A program made the translations under genes and the position numbers. Below, piece by piece: positions 5,728-13,626 of a stretch of 13,755 nt of DNA (positions are counted from its first letter, which is position 1; the number at the start of each line of letters is the position of its first letter). The notes beneath the pieces are model-generated. The model saw nothing but the letters and a program-made list of their open reading frames with translations. It had not been told where the DNA came from and ran no database searches. The stretch is from Bacteroidales bacterium UBA6428 (GTDB taxonomy: Bacteria > Bacteroidota > Bacteroidia > Bacteroidales > UBA932), in NCBI GenBank assembly GCA_002437305.1, contig DJOW01000061.1, positions 1 through 13,755 of the forward strand, in the 5' to 3' direction.

Positions 5728-7974
5728 TTACTTGTTCTTCCGCGCGGCGTAGTAGTTCATCAGGCAGCCGTCAGCAAGGATCTCACGCTCGTCGGCGGTG
5801 AGGTTCCGGAAGTAGAGGTGGATGTCCTTGACTCCCCCCGCGCAGATCACCTTGGCGTCGATCTCCTCCTTGCCGGAAAGGATGGCCTCGCGGATGCCAG
5901 GGACATAGACGAAGTCGCCGGCTACATATTCAAAAGGAGTGTCCTTTGAGATCGTGAAAGGAACGATGCCCCAGTTGATGCAGTTGCTGCGGTAACGCTT
6001 GGTGGCATATTCATAGCAGATGTTGGCGTCGCCGCCGAGCACTTTCTGGCATGATGCGGCCTGCTCGCGGGCTGAGCCGTCGCCCGGCTTGTTCGCGAAC
6101 ACGCATGAGCCGAACGAGGTGTTCTCCGGCTTCGCTCCGACCTTCGCCAGAGCGTCAAGCACGTGCTTAGGGGTCTTGCCCTCGCGGCGCTCAAGGTCTT
6201 CGGTCTGGATCCTCTTGCTCAGTCCGACATATTCAGGAACCCGGCGGGAGAGAGCGAACTCAGAGAGTTTCAGAGGGTTGGAGCGGTAGCTTGATGTCTC
6301 GCCCGAAGGGATGAGCTCGTCGGTCGTGGTGACAGGGTCGTGGATGACAGCGGCGAGTTCGAGGAGCATGTTCTCCTCCATCGGGTACATCTTAGGCCAG
6401 TCCTTGATGTTCGGTCCGTAGCGGAGCTCCACTGTCGGGTCGGCCTTGCCGAAGCCGTAGTAGATGCGGCTCTTGTAGATGCGGTCGTCAAATGAATATG
6501 GCTTGTGCGTGTCTTCATATTCAATGTCGGTCGCGGCTGTGATGACTCCTCCGTTGGCGGCTGTGGCAGCGATCGAGCGCGCGTCCATCAGGCAGACAAA
6601 GGAGATCTGTCCCTGGCCCGGCTTGGAGCCTTCGCGGTTAGGGAAGTTGCGGGTCGTGTGGCGGATCGAGAGCCCGTTGTTGGCAGGGACGTCTCCTGCG
6701 CCGAAGCAAGGTCCGCAGAACGCAGGCTTGATCACCACTCCGGCGTCAAGGAGTTCCTCGGCGATGTGGTTGCGGGTAGTCGCGAGATAAACAGGGGTTG
6801 ACTGAGGATAGGCGGACATCGTGAAGTAGCTGTTGCCTATTGATTTGCCCTTGAGGATCGACGCGGCCTCGCTGAGGTTGTCGTAAGTTCCACCGGAACA
6901 TCCGGCGATGATGGCCTGGTCGGCGAAAGCCTTGCCGTTCTTCACCTTGCTCTCAAGGTCGATGGTGATCTTGTCTCCGAAACGCTTCTTGGCATCCTCC
7001 TCGACCTTCTTGAGGATTCCCTCGGGATCAGCCTGGAACTCGTGGATAGTGCAGGCGTTGGATGGGTGGAACGGAAGGGCGATCATTGACTCCTGCTTGG
7101 AGAGATCTATGCGGATCATCGAATCGTAGTAAGCGATCTCGCCCGGCTGGAGGGACATGTAAGCCTCAGGGCGCTCGTGCATCTTGTAGTACTCCTCTAC
7201 CTTCTCGTCTGTGATCCAGACAGAGCTGAGGCAGGTGGTCTCGGTGGTCATCACGTCGATTCCGTTACGGAAATCGGTAGGGAGGGAGGCCACGCCGGGG
7301 CCGGCGAACTCAAGCACCTTGTTCTTCACGAAGCCGTTCTCGAACACGGCCTTGACGAGGGAGATGGCCACGTCGTGAGGGCCGACACCCTTCTTAGGCG
7401 TGCCCTCAAGCCAAACCAGGACAACCTCGGGAGCGTTGATGTCCCAGGTGTTGCACAGGAGCTGCTTCACAAGCTCACCGCCGCCTTCACCCACGCCCAT
7501 GCAGCCGAGAGAGCCGTAGCGGGTGTGGCTGTCCGAACCGAGGATCATGCGGCCGCAGCCGGCGAGAGCCTCACGGACATATTGATGGATGACCGCTTGA
7601 TTGGCAGGAACATAGATTCCGCCGTACTTCTTTGCGGCGGAGAGTCCGAAGATATGGTCGTCCTCATTGATGGTACCGCCGACAGCGCACAGAGAGTTGT
7701 GGCAGTTGGTCATCGCGTAAGGGATAGGGAACTTGTCAAGTCCGCTGGCGCGGGCAGTCTGGATAATTCCGACGTAGGTGATGTCGTGCGAGGCCATGGC
7801 ATCGAACCTGATGCGCATCTTCTTGCCTTTGCTTCCGTCAACATCGTGGGCGCGGAGGATTCTGTAGGCGATGGTGTTTTCGCGGGCCTGGTCGGAAGAC
7901 GGCATTCCCGCGGCATCGTTGACGATAGTCTTGCCATTTTTCAAGTAAACGCCATGTGGAATCAATTCTACCAT
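5728..7974 (-). CDS. Aconitate hydratase (Bacteroides-type, about 750 aa)
   Basis: Interconverts citrate and isocitrate through cis-aconitate, using a [4Fe-4S] cluster. It has 748 residues, similar to the mitochondrial-like enzymes. Cluster ligands are Cys359 (AGCSGGTYDN) and Cys420/Cys423 (FCGPCFGAGD). Active-site motifs include TNCHNSL (89-95), GSDSHTRYGSLG (146-157) and RNFPNREGS (442-450), then the swivelling domain with SYRSNPLKLSEF and RSNCINWGIVPF further on. Its start (MVELIPHGVYLKNGK) lies 34 bp after the citC-citG stop, in AT-rich DNA. It sits between the citrate lyase genes and isocitrate dehydrogenase, so citrate can either be cleaved or passed to isocitrate by products of one operon. 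Many close relatives are labelled only 'hydratase', but the downstream dehydrogenase supports aconitase. Confidence 0.95.
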   Translation of the reverse strand: MVELIPHGVYLKNGKTIVNDAAGMPSSDQARENTIAYRILRAHDVDGSKGKKMRIRFDAMASHDITYVGIIQTARASGLDKFPIPYAMTNCHNSLCAVGGTINEDDHIFGLSAAKKYGGIYVPANQAVIHQYVREALAGCGRMILGSDSHTRYGSLGCMGVGEGGGELVKQLLCNTWDINAPEVVLVWLEGTPKKGVGPHDVAISLVKAVFENGFVKNKVLEFAGPGVASLPTDFRNGIDVMTTETTCLSSVWITDEKVEEYYKMHERPEAYMSLQPGEIAYYDSMIRIDLSKQESMIALPFHPSNACTIHEFQADPEGILKKVEEDAKKRFGDKITIDLESKVKNGKAFADQAIIAGCSGGTYDNLSEAASILKGKSIGNSYFTMSAYPQSTPVYLATTRNHIAEELLDAGVVIKPAFCGPCFGAGDVPANNGLSIRHTTRNFPNREGSKPGQGQISFVCLMDARSIAATAANGGVITAATDIEYEDTHKPYSFDDRIYKSRIYYGFGKADPTVELRYGPNIKDWPKMYPMEENMLLELAAVIHDPVTTTDELIPSGETSSYRSNPLKLSEFALSRRVPEYVGLSKRIQTEDLERREGKTPKHVLDALAKVGAKPENTSFGSCVFANKPGDGSAREQAASCQKVLGGDANICYEYATKRYRSNCINWGIVPFTISKDTPFEYVAGDFVYVPGIREAILSGKEEIDAKVICAGGVKDIHLYFRNLTADEREILADGCLMNYYAARKNK

Positions 7975-8008
7975 GATGGAAATTAGTTTTGTGTTAATAA
8001 ATTATTAG

Positions 8009-9799
8009 TTAACAATTAATTATACTGTTTATAAATATGGTCAGGGACAGCATGTCGGCACTTCCTCCGGGCGAGATGTTCTCCCTGATAAAGTTCTTGT
8101 TCAAAGACGACATTTTTGCCTCGTTGAAGTCTCCCAAAAGCCTTGCGGCCTCGGACTTGGCGCGGGCGAGCCCCTCCGCTCCCTTTCTGTGGAGAATGTT
8201 GGTGTCGTCAAGGGTTGTCATTATGTGGAGCAATGTCTTGTGGCAACGATAAGGATCTCCTTCAAGCGAGCGGTAGTACGGCAGCCATTCGGCAAACAGC
8301 CCAGGATAGGCTGCACGAGCGTTCTCAAGCGCACCGCTGACCTTGAAACTTTCCTTCGCCTCGGCCCCGTGCGTACCCTGGGCGAGCGGAATCTCCGATG
8401 CGATGCGGGACACAAGTTCCTTAAATGAATATGCCTGCACAGATCCCGTCCTTGACGCCAAGTTGGAGGCTGCGGCAACGGAAAGGCCGATGCAGAACAG
8501 GGCTCCTTTGTGGGTGTTCACTCCGCCGGTGGCTTCCAACATGGCTTTTTCGGCCTCTATGCCGATTACTTTTATCTTGGACGGATCTATGTCTTTTGCG
8601 GACTCCACGGCCAATCTTGTCAGGTAAGGCCTTAATGCTGAGATGCTTTTGGCCATCAGTGCATAGTCCATGTCCTTGTGGGCACCGTTATCCAGTTTAT
8701 CGACCAAACCCGGTTTCGGGGTCGTGTCAAGTTCCATACGCAGCGCACGCTCGGCGAGGTCCGCCACCAAGTAAGAGACGGAGGATTCGGGAACATACTC
8801 CATCGCCTCTTTGAGGTCGCCTTTGTCCAAGGCACGCCTCAGCGAGGTGGCGCTGATCGGCTTGCCGTTTTGCTCAAGTCTTGGGATTTCTACGAAAAAG
8901 GTCGTCGCTACGACAGGCTCAGCGGCCGGAGAAATTGGCTCAGGGTTCGGCTTGTTCGGTAAGATCTCCGCCATCAGCTCATTGTAGCGGCGGGTAAGCG
9001 CATCCTCCGGCTCGCTTCCGGCGAAACGCACCGTAACCCCAAGTGGCTTGGCGATATGGTTCACAAACAGATCCAGATCAAGGGCGATCTGAGTGTCCGT
9101 AGCTTCGTCCAGTCTCTTCAGGAAATATGTCGGGAAAGTCGCCGCCGAGATGGCATAGTCGCTGCCCTCGCAGACGGTCACATTGCCAAGTCCTGCACAA
9201 CCGGCCTCGATCATCGCCTTTCTCTCAGCGTAAGGAAAACGCGAGCGATCCTCCTTAACGACAATCACATAGAGATTGTCCACCCGCGAGGCGGCCTGCC
9301 CGATCAGCCAGAGGTGTCCTTTGGTGAACGGATTGGCGTTCATCACGATGGCTCCGTTCCGGCCCGGACGTGCAAGCGAAGTCAGATACTTCTCATACTC
9401 CGGAAGCCCTCCCCCGCCGTTCTCCATCAAAACAGCCCTCGGTGCCGACGCAAGCAGCGTGAACCCAAGGCTTTTGAATATCCCCACGTTCTCCGGCTTG
9501 GTAAAGGCCTTGACCGATTCCAGGCCATCCTCACGGGCGAGGGCGATCAGACGGGACACGAGGATATTCATAAGTCCCTCGCCGCGCGCAGCTTCAGACA
9601 CAGCGACGCACTTGATGACGTTGCCGTCAAGTCCGCCTCCCGCAAGGATTTCGTCACCGTCCTCGTCACGGCTGATGACCACATAGCGGTCCAGCGGGGC
9701 GAGCCTGAGTCCATTGGCGGAAAGGAAAACCTCGACCCGTCTCCGGACTGAGTTCAACGACAGAGGAACCTCGCTTATGTAGTGACGGTTATCGCACAT
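8009..9799 (-). CDS. Fused citrate lyase ligase (CitC) and triphosphoribosyl-dephospho-CoA synthase (CitG)
   Basis: A single 596-residue frame carries two maturation enzymes for citrate lyase. Residues 1-125 are an acetyltransferase-like (GNAT) domain (VSEAARGEGLMNILVSRL 67-84). Residues about 147-340 are the nucleotidyltransferase-fold ligase with the GH-type signature GAIVMNANPFTKGHLWLIG (149-167), RFPYAERKAMI and KPISATSLRRAL (313-324). This half acetylates the prosthetic group of the acyl carrier subunit using acetate and ATP. Residues about 341-596 are CitG-like (TTPKPGLVDKLDNGAH 359-374, TGGVNTHKGALF 424-435, DTNILHRKG 532-540, SPGGSADML 576-584), which makes the prosthetic-group precursor from ATP and dephospho-CoA. 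The ATG at 9799 overlaps the citX stop. Residues 291-299 are encoded by a REP-like sequence in the ligase half, before the IPRLEQNGKPIS motif. No frame interruption is seen. Confidence 0.93.
   Translation of the reverse strand: MCDNRHYISEVPLSLNSVRRRVEVFLSANGLRLAPLDRYVVISRDEDGDEILAGGGLDGNVIKCVAVSEAARGEGLMNILVSRLIALAREDGLESVKAFTKPENVGIFKSLGFTLLASAPRAVLMENGGGGLPEYEKYLTSLARPGRNGAIVMNANPFTKGHLWLIGQAASRVDNLYVIVVKEDRSRFPYAERKAMIEAGCAGLGNVTVCEGSDYAISAATFPTYFLKRLDEATDTQIALDLDLFVNHIAKPLGVTVRFAGSEPEDALTRRYNELMAEILPNKPNPEPISPAAEPVVATTFFVEIPRLEQNGKPISATSLRRALDKGDLKEAMEYVPESSVSYLVADLAERALRMELDTTPKPGLVDKLDNGAHKDMDYALMAKSISALRPYLTRLAVESAKDIDPSKIKVIGIEAEKAMLEATGGVNTHKGALFCIGLSVAAASNLASRTGSVQAYSFKELVSRIASEIPLAQGTHGAEAKESFKVSGALENARAAYPGLFAEWLPYYRSLEGDPYRCHKTLLHIMTTLDDTNILHRKGAEGLARAKSEAARLLGDFNEAKMSSLNKNFIRENISPGGSADMLSLTIFINSIINC
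8904..8928. repeat. REP-like element inside the citC-citG coding region
   Basis: GTCGCTACGACAGGCTCAGC followed by GGCCG matches the intergenic REP-like copies at 4352 and 4422 with two substitutions. It encodes residues 291-299 (PAAEPVVAT) of the fusion protein, in a Pro/Ala-rich stretch that looks like a loop between strands of the ligase domain. The frame stays open through it. Confidence 0.65.
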
Positions 9800-10298
9800 A
9801 GGCCTCGATCATTTCGTCTATCTTGGCGGAAAGCTCAGCCAACGTGTGAGTGCGGTCGCGCATGCAGAAGCGAGCCTCGTTGTCGCAGACAAGACACTTC
9901 CTCGGACTTAGGCCGATCGACTCTCTGGAAACAGGAACTCCGTCAGCGTCAATAACATCCAAATCGAAAAGACGGCCAAGCGGATGAGTGTCCTCAATGC
10001 GGCACGTCTCACGTTTGGCATCCTCGTTGGAAAGATGGGTGACGAGATAAGCCTCGTAGCCGGTCTGCAGATCGCGGAGTTCCAGCCTCAGCATCGAACT
10101 CCCGAAAGCCGAGACAAGGGCCGTGACGGCGGCCTGGGCGACCACAAGGGATTGCGGATTACGCTTGACACTGCCCGGCATGATGACCGTAAGGCAAACC
10201 AGAGTCCTTCCAGGGTAGCCTTTCAGCAGTTCCTTCTGGAAAGAAGCCCGTTCCTCACGACTTGCCAGCAGTTGGCCAAGCGTAATCTCCATAAACAA
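9789..10298 (-). CDS. citX: Apo-citrate lyase phosphoribosyl-dephospho-CoA transferase
   Basis: Attaches the 2'-(5''-phosphoribosyl)-3'-dephospho-CoA prosthetic group to the CitD subunit. It has 169 residues, a usual length. Landmarks are VIMPGSVKRNP (38-48), the conserved HPLGRLFDLDVID (105-117), and the cysteine-rich PRKCLVCDNEARFCMRDRTH (132-151), which match the family's GRLwDlDV and CLlC-arC signatures. The start could be the ATG at 10298 (MFMEITLGQ) or the second Met at 10292; the second fits the usual short N-terminus equally well. It follows citF by 74 bp, and its stop overlaps the citC-citG start by 11 nt, so the two are translationally linked. Confidence 0.93.
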   Translation of the reverse strand: MFMEITLGQLLASREERASFQKELLKGYPGRTLVCLTVIMPGSVKRNPQSLVVAQAAVTALVSAFGSSMLRLELRDLQTGYEAYLVTHLSNEDAKRETCRIEDTHPLGRLFDLDVIDADGVPVSRESIGLSPRKCLVCDNEARFCMRDRTHTLAELSAKIDEMIEAYVR

Positions 10299-10372
10299 GA
10301 ATCTATCTAATGCTCAGAAGCAGTTTGACTTGATAATTTCTCCTCCTTAAAGGGAATCTTCAATAAATCAAA

Positions 10373-11908
10373 TTAGTCTTCGATGTTCATTATGACATCC
10401 ATCACTGAGCCGTCACGATTCATCACGACGCCCACGACCTTGTCTCCGAACGGAAGTGGATCAGGGACTCCGATGGACTTGAGGGCAAGTTCCTTAAGGT
10501 CATGAATATCCACAATCTTCAGTCCGGCCTCCTTCAGGCGCTCCGCGATCTCAGGACGGCGAGGGTTGACAGCGATTCCATATTCAGTGACAACGACATC
10601 GACCGTCGAGCCCGGGGTGATGAGGGTTGTGACTTCGTCCACCACGCAAGGGATGCGTCCGCGCATCAGAGGGCAGACGATGATCGAGAGGGCCGAGTCG
10701 GCAGCCGTGTCAGGGTGTCCGCCGACAGCCCCCCTGATGACTCCGTCGCTGCCCACAAGCACATTGACATTGAAGTTGACATCCACCTCAAGAGCCGAGA
10801 GGATGACTATGTCTAGATAGTGGACGGCTGATCCAGGTTCGTCCGCGCTGGCATATTCATTGGCGGAGACTCCCTTGTGGAACGGGTCGTTCTTGATGGA
10901 CTCGGCGGCCACGCGGTCGAATGACTGAACATCGATGAGGCGCTCGATGAGGCCTTCCTCGTGCATCTTGACCATGTGGGCGGTGATTCCACCGAGCGCG
11001 AAGCTGGAGTGGATGCCCCTCTTGATCATTTCTTCACGAATATACTTGACCGCGGCAAGCGAGGCTCCACCGGATCCGGTCTGGATCGAGAAACCTTCCT
11101 TGAAATAGCCGCTGTTGACGATGACCTTGGCGGCGTTCATCGCGAGCAGGATGTCGCGAGGGTTCTTGGTGTCGCGGATGGCTCCGGAAGAGATCTTTGA
11201 CGAGTCTCCGACAGAGTCCACGAGGACAACATAATCCACATCATGCTCGGAAATCGAGTTCGGAGTGTTCGGATAATCAACGAGATCGTCGGTGATGATC
11301 ACGACCTTGTCCGCGTACTGGGCATCCGGCTTGGCATAGCCGAGGGATCCGCAGATGGACTTGGCGCGATTGGAGCGGGAGTAACCGCTGGCGTTGCCGG
11401 CAGGGTCGCTGGAAGATGCGCCAAGGAAAGCGACATCAATGTGGAGATCACCGTTGGCTATGGCGCTTCCACGTCCTCCGTGGCTGCGGAACACAACCGG
11501 CTCCTCCATCAGGCCGTGGGAAATCTCCTTGGCCAGCTCACCGCGGAGTCCTGAGGTCGAGATCTTCGTGATCACACCGTTCTTGATGTGGTCGATCAGC
11601 GGGGCGTGCACGTCAGAAAGGCTGGACGCGGCGAGGTGGAGGTTCTTGAAACCCATCCCGGCCAATTTGCCCACGACCATATTCACAACCTTGTCTCCGC
11701 CTCTGAAATGGTGGTGGAAGGAGATTGTCATTCCGTCCTTGAGACCGCTGAGCCTTATGGCATCCTCAAGCGTAACCACCTTTGACTGAACCTTCTGGAG
11801 ATCCTTGCGGAATGTGGTGTTCTTCGGGGTCTCTCCTGAGTACACCTTCTTTCCCATCGCGGCCGCCACCTTGCCTACAAGCGCGGCCCTTTCCTTTATA
11901 TTACTCAT
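10373..11908 (-). CDS. citF: Citrate lyase alpha subunit (citrate:acetyl-ACP transferase)
   Basis: Swaps the acetyl group on the CitD carrier for citrate, giving citryl-carrier and acetate. The 511 residues match the family's normal size. Characteristic stretches are GMTISFHHHFRGGDKVVNMV (59-78), RSHGGRGSAIANGDLHIDVA, SSSDPAGNASGY, QTGSGGASLAAV and the C-terminal RRPEIAERLKEAGL. It begins 8 nt inside the end of citE, so the two are translationally coupled. It is the large subunit of the cytoplasmic complex with CitE and CitD. Nothing is missing or broken. Confidence 0.97.
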   Translation of the reverse strand: MSNIKERAALVGKVAAAMGKKVYSGETPKNTTFRKDLQKVQSKVVTLEDAIRLSGLKDGMTISFHHHFRGGDKVVNMVVGKLAGMGFKNLHLAASSLSDVHAPLIDHIKNGVITKISTSGLRGELAKEISHGLMEEPVVFRSHGGRGSAIANGDLHIDVAFLGASSSDPAGNASGYSRSNRAKSICGSLGYAKPDAQYADKVVIITDDLVDYPNTPNSISEHDVDYVVLVDSVGDSSKISSGAIRDTKNPRDILLAMNAAKVIVNSGYFKEGFSIQTGSGGASLAAVKYIREEMIKRGIHSSFALGGITAHMVKMHEEGLIERLIDVQSFDRVAAESIKNDPFHKGVSANEYASADEPGSAVHYLDIVILSALEVDVNFNVNVLVGSDGVIRGAVGGHPDTAADSALSIIVCPLMRGRIPCVVDEVTTLITPGSTVDVVVTEYGIAVNPRRPEIAERLKEAGLKIVDIHDLKELALKSIGVPDPLPFGDKVVGVVMNRDGSVMDVIMNIED

Positions 11909-12794
11909 AAACTTCCTCCTTTGTCAATATGCCCGATGCGATCGCAAGGTCAATGGTGCGCCGCGCCCTGATGACGACAGGACGGTCAACCATCTTTCCG
12001 TTCACGGCGATGACACCAGAGCCGCGTTTCTCGGCCTCCTTGATGGCCGCGAGAATCTTCCTGGCTTTCTCGATGGCCTTCTCGGTCGGCGCGAACACCT
12101 CGTTCACGATCTGGATCTGACGAGGGTTGATGATGGACTTGCCGTCGAATCCGAGAGTCTTGATGAGCTCGACCTCCTTGCGGAAAGTCTCCATGTCGTC
12201 GAGGTTTGAATATACCGTGTCAAGGGCATCGATCCCGGCAGCCCTGGCGGCCACCACGATGGTCTCGCGGGCATAAAGGAGCTCGGCTCCGCCCGGAGTG
12301 CGCTGGGTCTTGAGGTTGGCGCAGTAGTCCTCGGCTCCGAGGGCGATACCCATCATCCTCTTGGAGGCCTTGGCGATGGCGAAGGCGTTGCAGATACCCT
12401 CGGCGCTTTCGATGGCGGCCATCATGCGGGTCCTGCCCAGGCAACCTATCTCCTTCTCGACCTTCTCGATCTCTGCCTCAAGCTCGCGGACCTCATCCGC
12501 GGTCTCGGTCTTAGGCATGCGGATCACCTGCACGCCTGCCTTCACGACAGCCTCCACGTCCTTGCGGCCGTAAGGAGTACTGAGCGGATTGATGCGGACA
12601 ACCATTTCGGTGCCGCCGTAGTCTATTGATTTAAGAGCGTTGTAGACAAGCAGACGGGCCGCGTCTTTCTCGGCCATCGTCACGGAGTCCTCCAAGTCGA
12701 GCATGATCGAGTCCGGCCCGTAGATGAAGGCATCCTGCATCATTCCGGGGTTATTGCCCGGAACGAACATCATTGTTCTTCTTAATCTTTCCAT
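11901..12794 (-). CDS. citE: Citrate lyase beta subunit (citryl-ACP lyase)
   Basis: Cleaves the citryl-carrier to oxaloacetate and acetyl-carrier. It has 297 residues and a CitE/HpcH-type TIM barrel: RRTMMFVPGNNPGMM (5-19), DSIMLDLEDSVTMAEK (28-43, metal-binding acidic cluster), MVVRINPLST, IRMPKTETADEV, MAAIESAEGICNAFAIA and GIALGAEDYCANLKTQR. The conserved Arg, Glu and Asp residues needed for substrate and magnesium binding are present. It follows citD after an unusually long gap of 97 bp (12795-12891), which has no recognisable gene. Its end overlaps citF. Free-standing CitE-like enzymes exist for other acyl-CoA substrates, but the flanking citD and citF settle this assignment. Confidence 0.97.
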   Translation of the reverse strand: MERLRRTMMFVPGNNPGMMQDAFIYGPDSIMLDLEDSVTMAEKDAARLLVYNALKSIDYGGTEMVVRINPLSTPYGRKDVEAVVKAGVQVIRMPKTETADEVRELEAEIEKVEKEIGCLGRTRMMAAIESAEGICNAFAIAKASKRMMGIALGAEDYCANLKTQRTPGGAELLYARETIVVAARAAGIDALDTVYSNLDDMETFRKEVELIKTLGFDGKSIINPRQIQIVNEVFAPTEKAIEKARKILAAIKEAEKRGSGVIAVNGKMVDRPVVIRARRTIDLAIASGILTKEEVYE

Positions 12795-12891
12795 AATCGT
12801 AACTGATTGGAATAATTTGCGGCGACCATGCCGGAACAGTTTACTTTTTCAAGTTTCCAGAAGCCGCGGCAACTTATTCTTTAACCCTTAC

Positions 12892-13170
12892 CTAAGCCCA
12901 GACATCCTTGCCTGTTGCGCGAACGGCGGCAGCGGTCACCCTCGCGCGGATCGTGCAGTCACGGGCTCCCTTGTCAACCGCCTTGATGTCAGCGTTCTCA
13001 AGGCCGAATCCGATTAGCGTTTCCTCAATGACCCGGCGGATCTGTCTGCCAAACTGTGCGGCCACAGAACTGTCGAGGTCGATGTGCAGACCTTTCGTCT
13101 GGGACGGGGCGATCTGGATCATGATGTCACCTGACTCCAGCGTTCCGGCTACAGCGTTCTTTACTTCCAT
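12892..13170 (-). CDS. citD: Citrate lyase gamma subunit (acyl carrier protein)
   Basis: Small acyl carrier of the citrate lyase complex, 92 residues. The N-terminus KNAVAGTLESGDIMIQIAP matches the region carrying the prosthetic group; Ser13 aligns with the modified Ser14 of the Klebsiella protein. The central GLHIDLDSSVAAQFGRQI and the C-terminal DCTIRARVTAAAVRA fit the family. It is the first gene of the cluster, with a long intergenic region upstream, so the operon promoter is expected within 13171-13400. A palindrome at 13201-13219 lies 30 bp before the start. Confidence 0.95.
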   Translation of the reverse strand: MEVKNAVAGTLESGDIMIQIAPSQTKGLHIDLDSSVAAQFGRQIRRVIEETLIGFGLENADIKAVDKGARDCTIRARVTAAAVRATGKDVWA

Positions 13171-13200
13171 AGCGAAATGTGCGATAAAAAAGTCATCAGT

Positions 13201-13219
13201 GTCTCTGAATATCAGAGAC
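13201..13219. promoter_or_regulatory. Palindrome in the citD leader, candidate operator
   Basis: GTCTCTGA and TCAGAGAC form a perfect 8-bp inverted repeat with a 3-bp spacer (ATA), 31-49 bp upstream of the citD start. It could be a dimeric regulator site or an RNA hairpin in the leader. Confidence 0.4.
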
Positions 13220-13280
13220 GTGTTAATAATTACGTGTCAATCTCAAACAAAATCAACCCGCGATGACTACAATTTTTCAC

Positions 13281-13295
13281 AATATTCGGAATATT
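13281..13295. promoter_or_regulatory. AATATTC-G-GAATATT palindrome, candidate operator
   Basis: A perfect 7-bp inverted repeat about one central base lies roughly 110 bp upstream of citD, next to the CAAAAATA element. It may be a regulator site for the citrate lyase operon. Short AT-rich palindromes also arise by chance. Confidence 0.3.
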
Positions 13296-13566
13296 CCCAA
13301 AAATATATAACCACCTTGATGGGTCGCATCTTGTTCCTCCAAAGGTATGATTCTTTTTTCAGTTGGGCAAATTTCCGTCGAACAATTTTCAATTCGCAAT
13401 ACAATGAGCATGGCGAGAGTGTCTATTCTCGAACCTCCAAATACGATTGGAAGCAGTCCCGATGCAGAAGTGAATTAGTTGTGTCGGAAATAAGGATATA
13501 TCAGACCGTCTCTCGTTCGTAAGAAGGACGATTCTGCGCACGGATGATATCATTTCCGTTTTTGCA

Positions 13567-13588
13567 AAAATGATTTTATTATCATTTT
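13567..13588. promoter_or_regulatory. AT-rich inverted repeat upstream of the ATPase-like gene
   Basis: AAAATGAT and ATCATTTT are exact inverse copies around TTTATT, 39 bp before the first candidate start of the plus-strand gene. It is a candidate operator or leader hairpin. Confidence 0.3.
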
Positions 13589-13626
13589 CATCTTTACAAA
13601 AATGTTTTTTGCATTTGTCATCAAAG

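Larger units (their letters stand above)
13171..13626. other. Intergenic region between divergent citD and ATPase-like gene
   Basis: About 456 bp with no convincing gene; the frames that stay open here encode nothing family-like. It must hold the start signals for both outward-facing genes. Visible elements are the palindromes at 13201-13219, 13281-13295 and 13567-13588, an ACGTGT direct repeat (13218-13223 and 13233-13238), and CAAAAATA at 13298-13305, which read on the minus strand fits the Bacteroidetes -7 pattern TAnnTTTG without a clear partner. The part from about 13320 to 13540 shows nothing I can name. Confidence 0.6.
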
